Origin: Candidatus Woesearchaeota archaeon
GTDB lineage: Archaea > Nanobdellota > Nanobdellia > Woesearchaeales > UBA525
Length of the DNA stretch: 13,723 nucleotides
Assembly (NCBI GenBank): GCA_018221245.1
Contig: JAAOYH010000010.1
Span: forward strand, 1-13,723
Direction: 5' to 3'
Below are positions 12,450-13,723 of the stretch, piece by piece (the stretch's first letter is position 1; each line of letters starts with the position of its first letter). A program made the translations under genes and the position numbers. Under the pieces are notes generated by a model. That model did not search any database and was not told where the DNA came from. It saw nothing but the letters and a program-made list of their open reading frames with translations.

Positions 12450-13641
12450 ACTTTCTAGCAGCTATCTCTATTATATCTCCTGCATTCAGTATATGATCCT
12501 TCCCCACAGGAAGTTTCGTCTTGACGTTAATCGCCTTGATGAAATTCTTCCCGAAATCTGTGTGTAGCTTGAACGCAAAATCCAGTGCAGTCGCTTTTTC
12601 AGGCATGAGAAAGCAGTCAGGTATCACATTTCCTTCCGAGTCCTCTAGTTTAGCAACTCCTCCCGGATAGATTGGCTTGTATTTCAGGAGCTCGAAGACC
12701 GCAGTGTTGAGCACATCCTGGACTCCTGTCGTGCCAAGGTCGTCTAGCACATGACTCTTTATGAACTCTAAGGCTGCCTTCTGCTTTTCGTTCAGGTCTC
12801 CGGTGAGTTCAAAGCTATTTTCTCCCGGGACGTACTTCATCATGCCATGTTTTGCCGCCTCTTTCAGGGCCAGCTCTGACTCTGAGCTGCATGGGATGAC
12901 TATGTAATCTGGGAACTCTTTTTTGAGGCGTTCTAAGTTCTCTTTTGCTCCAGGCACATCTATTTTGTTGGCTGCTATCAGCATGGGTTTTGTGCGAATC
13001 CTGAACTCTTTTGCTAATGAGAGCAGCTGATCATCAGTCCAGGATAATGCAGGGATTTCATTTAGGCCTAACTTGATGACCAAATTCTGTGACATCTCTT
13101 CTGATACTCCTACGCCAGAGAGCTGTTTGGCTATTGCAATGTGTATCTCTCGTTTCTCCTGCTGTACCTGCCTAGAAAACTTGACCCAGGATTTGGAGAG
13201 TAAGTCCTTGTACCAGTAATCCAATTCTTTCTCTAGGAACCTGACGTCGTTGAGAGGATCATAGCCACCGGGTTGACAGGGTTCGCCGCGCTCGTTTATG
13301 CTTCCGGATATGTCTATTACGTGAATTAAAGCGTCTGCCTGGTTTAGATCATTGAGAAACTGCGAACCCATACCCTCCCCTTTGTGGGCTCCAGGGACTA
13401 GTCCAGCCACATCAATAAGATCTACTGGGACGAATCGCCACCCGTCAAGCACGTAGCCCATTCGGGGATTGGATTTCTTCCCGAACTCTATTGCAGGATC
13501 TTTTACTTTCACAAAACCTATCGCGTGGTTGGGTTTGATTGTTGTGAACGGGTAGTTTGCTATCTCGACCTCTGATAGCGTGGCCGCCTTGAAGAAAGTT
13601 GATTTTCCGCAGCTCGGTTTCCCGACGATTCCTATTAGCAT
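12448..13641 (-). CDS. YchF-like/OLA1-family GTPase with TGS domain, archaeal type
   Basis: The protein has 397 residues, the usual family size. Walker A is GKPSCGKST at 7-15. A switch I-like TTIKPN lies at 33-38. The G3 region DVAGLVPGAHKGEGMG at 77-92 is the hallmark of the Obg/YchF superfamily. NKID at 225-228 is the G4 motif, and SSESE at 252-256 is the likely G5 motif. A TGS domain covers about 325-396 and ends the protein. Bacterial YchF and human OLA1 have an altered G4 motif and prefer ATP. The canonical NKxD here predicts GTP preference, as in the archaeal branch. Members are cytoplasmic and thought to act with ribosomes. I chose the ATG at 13639-13641 because it places the P-loop at the very N-terminus. 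Two earlier ATGs (13654, 13671) are out of frame. Confidence 0.93.
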   Translation of the reverse strand: MLIGIVGKPSCGKSTFFKAATLSEVEIANYPFTTIKPNHAIGFVKVKDPAIEFGKKSNPRMGYVLDGWRFVPVDLIDVAGLVPGAHKGEGMGSQFLNDLNQADALIHVIDISGSINERGEPCQPGGYDPLNDVRFLEKELDYWYKDLLSKSWVKFSRQVQQEKREIHIAIAKQLSGVGVSEEMSQNLVIKLGLNEIPALSWTDDQLLSLAKEFRIRTKPMLIAANKIDVPGAKENLERLKKEFPDYIVIPCSSESELALKEAAKHGMMKYVPGENSFELTGDLNEKQKAALEFIKSHVLDDLGTTGVQDVLNTAVFELLKYKPIYPGGVAKLEDSEGNVIPDCFLMPEKATALDFAFKLHTDFGKNFIKAINVKTKLPVGKDHILNAGDIIEIAARK

Positions 13642-13644
13642 GGC

Positions 13645-13666
13645 AAAAGGACCATGTTCTCCTTTT
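13645..13666 (-). other. Small hairpin in the leader of the YchF-like GTPase gene
   Basis: AAAAGGA and TCCTTTT form a 7-bp stem with an 8-base loop, ending three bases before the ATG at 13641. The GGAG that could act as ribosome binding site lies within the 5' arm and the loop edge. The hairpin could therefore reduce initiation when folded. The stem is AT-rich and the effect is unproven. Confidence 0.35.
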
Positions 13667-13682
13667 CATACCTTCCGGATTA

Positions 13683-13693
13683 CTTTTAAATAT
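13683..13693. promoter_or_regulatory. TATA element of the YchF-like gene, possibly bidirectional
   Basis: ATATTTAAAAG on the minus strand predicts transcription from about 13663, leaving a leader of about 22 bases for the YchF-like gene. Read on the plus strand, CTTTTAAATAT is centred 22 bases before an ATG at 13710, matching the leaderless spacing elsewhere. One element may therefore serve both directions. Confidence 0.5.
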
Positions 13694-13709
13694 CCATATA
13701 GAAAATAAT

Positions 13710-13723
13710 ATGGTCAAAAAAAA
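13710..13723 (+). CDS. Possible first codons of a divergent gene cut by the right edge
   Basis: ATG-GTC-AAA-AAA starts at 13710 on the plus strand, directly after an AT-rich stretch and about 22 bases from the centre of a TATA-like element. Only four codons (MVKK) are visible, so neither coding status nor product can be judged. Confidence 0.25.

Overview
This window looks archaeal. The evidence is a split, intron-containing tRNA-Trp with a bulge-helix-bulge exon junction, an archaeal/eukaryotic-type leucyl-tRNA synthetase, an archaeal-type YchF-like GTPase with a TGS domain, and AT-rich TATA boxes about 25 bases before most first-gene start codons. Genes inside operons instead carry GGTG-type ribosome binding sites. 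Many tiny orphan genes, and surface proteins with Ig-like repeats, make a small-genome (DPANN-like) archaeon plausible, but that placement is inference.

Layout, left to right. Bases 1-4310 (minus strand) hold a three-gene operon. Its first and last genes encode exported, membrane-anchored surface proteins built from Ig-like modules, both ending in a lysine/arginine-rich tail predicted to lie in the cytoplasm. The last gene runs off the left edge and also carries an Ada-like zinc-binding module before its tail. A 106-residue orphan lies between them. Bases 4371-7172 encode leucyl-tRNA synthetase. Bases 7217-8665 hold four small minus-strand genes. Two of these look like distant paralogues, and a perfect 37-bp repeat carrying the promoter occurs twice. 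tRNA-Trp (plus strand) is at 8744-8861.

Bases 8869-11017 (minus) encode a small secreted protein, a 62-residue helical protein and a trypsin-like serine protease without a visible export signal. A divergent promoter region at 11018-11129 separates the protease from a highly acidic coiled-coil protein (11130-11645, plus). Two small minus-strand genes follow (11642-12419). The second appears frameshifted or fused to the 3' remnant of a relative of the first. A YchF-like GTPase (12448-13641) and a shared, possibly bidirectional promoter close the window.

The informational genes (leuS, tRNA-Trp, YchF-like GTPase) are conserved islands. The small genes between them look like fast-evolving accessory material. 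The most interesting items are the paired surface proteins with basic cytoplasmic tails, the compact tRNA-Trp intron that places a guide exactly in register with C34, and the duplicated promoter cassette. No rRNA, CRISPR array, transposase or replication origin is visible. No stretch longer than 300 bases lacks a gene.
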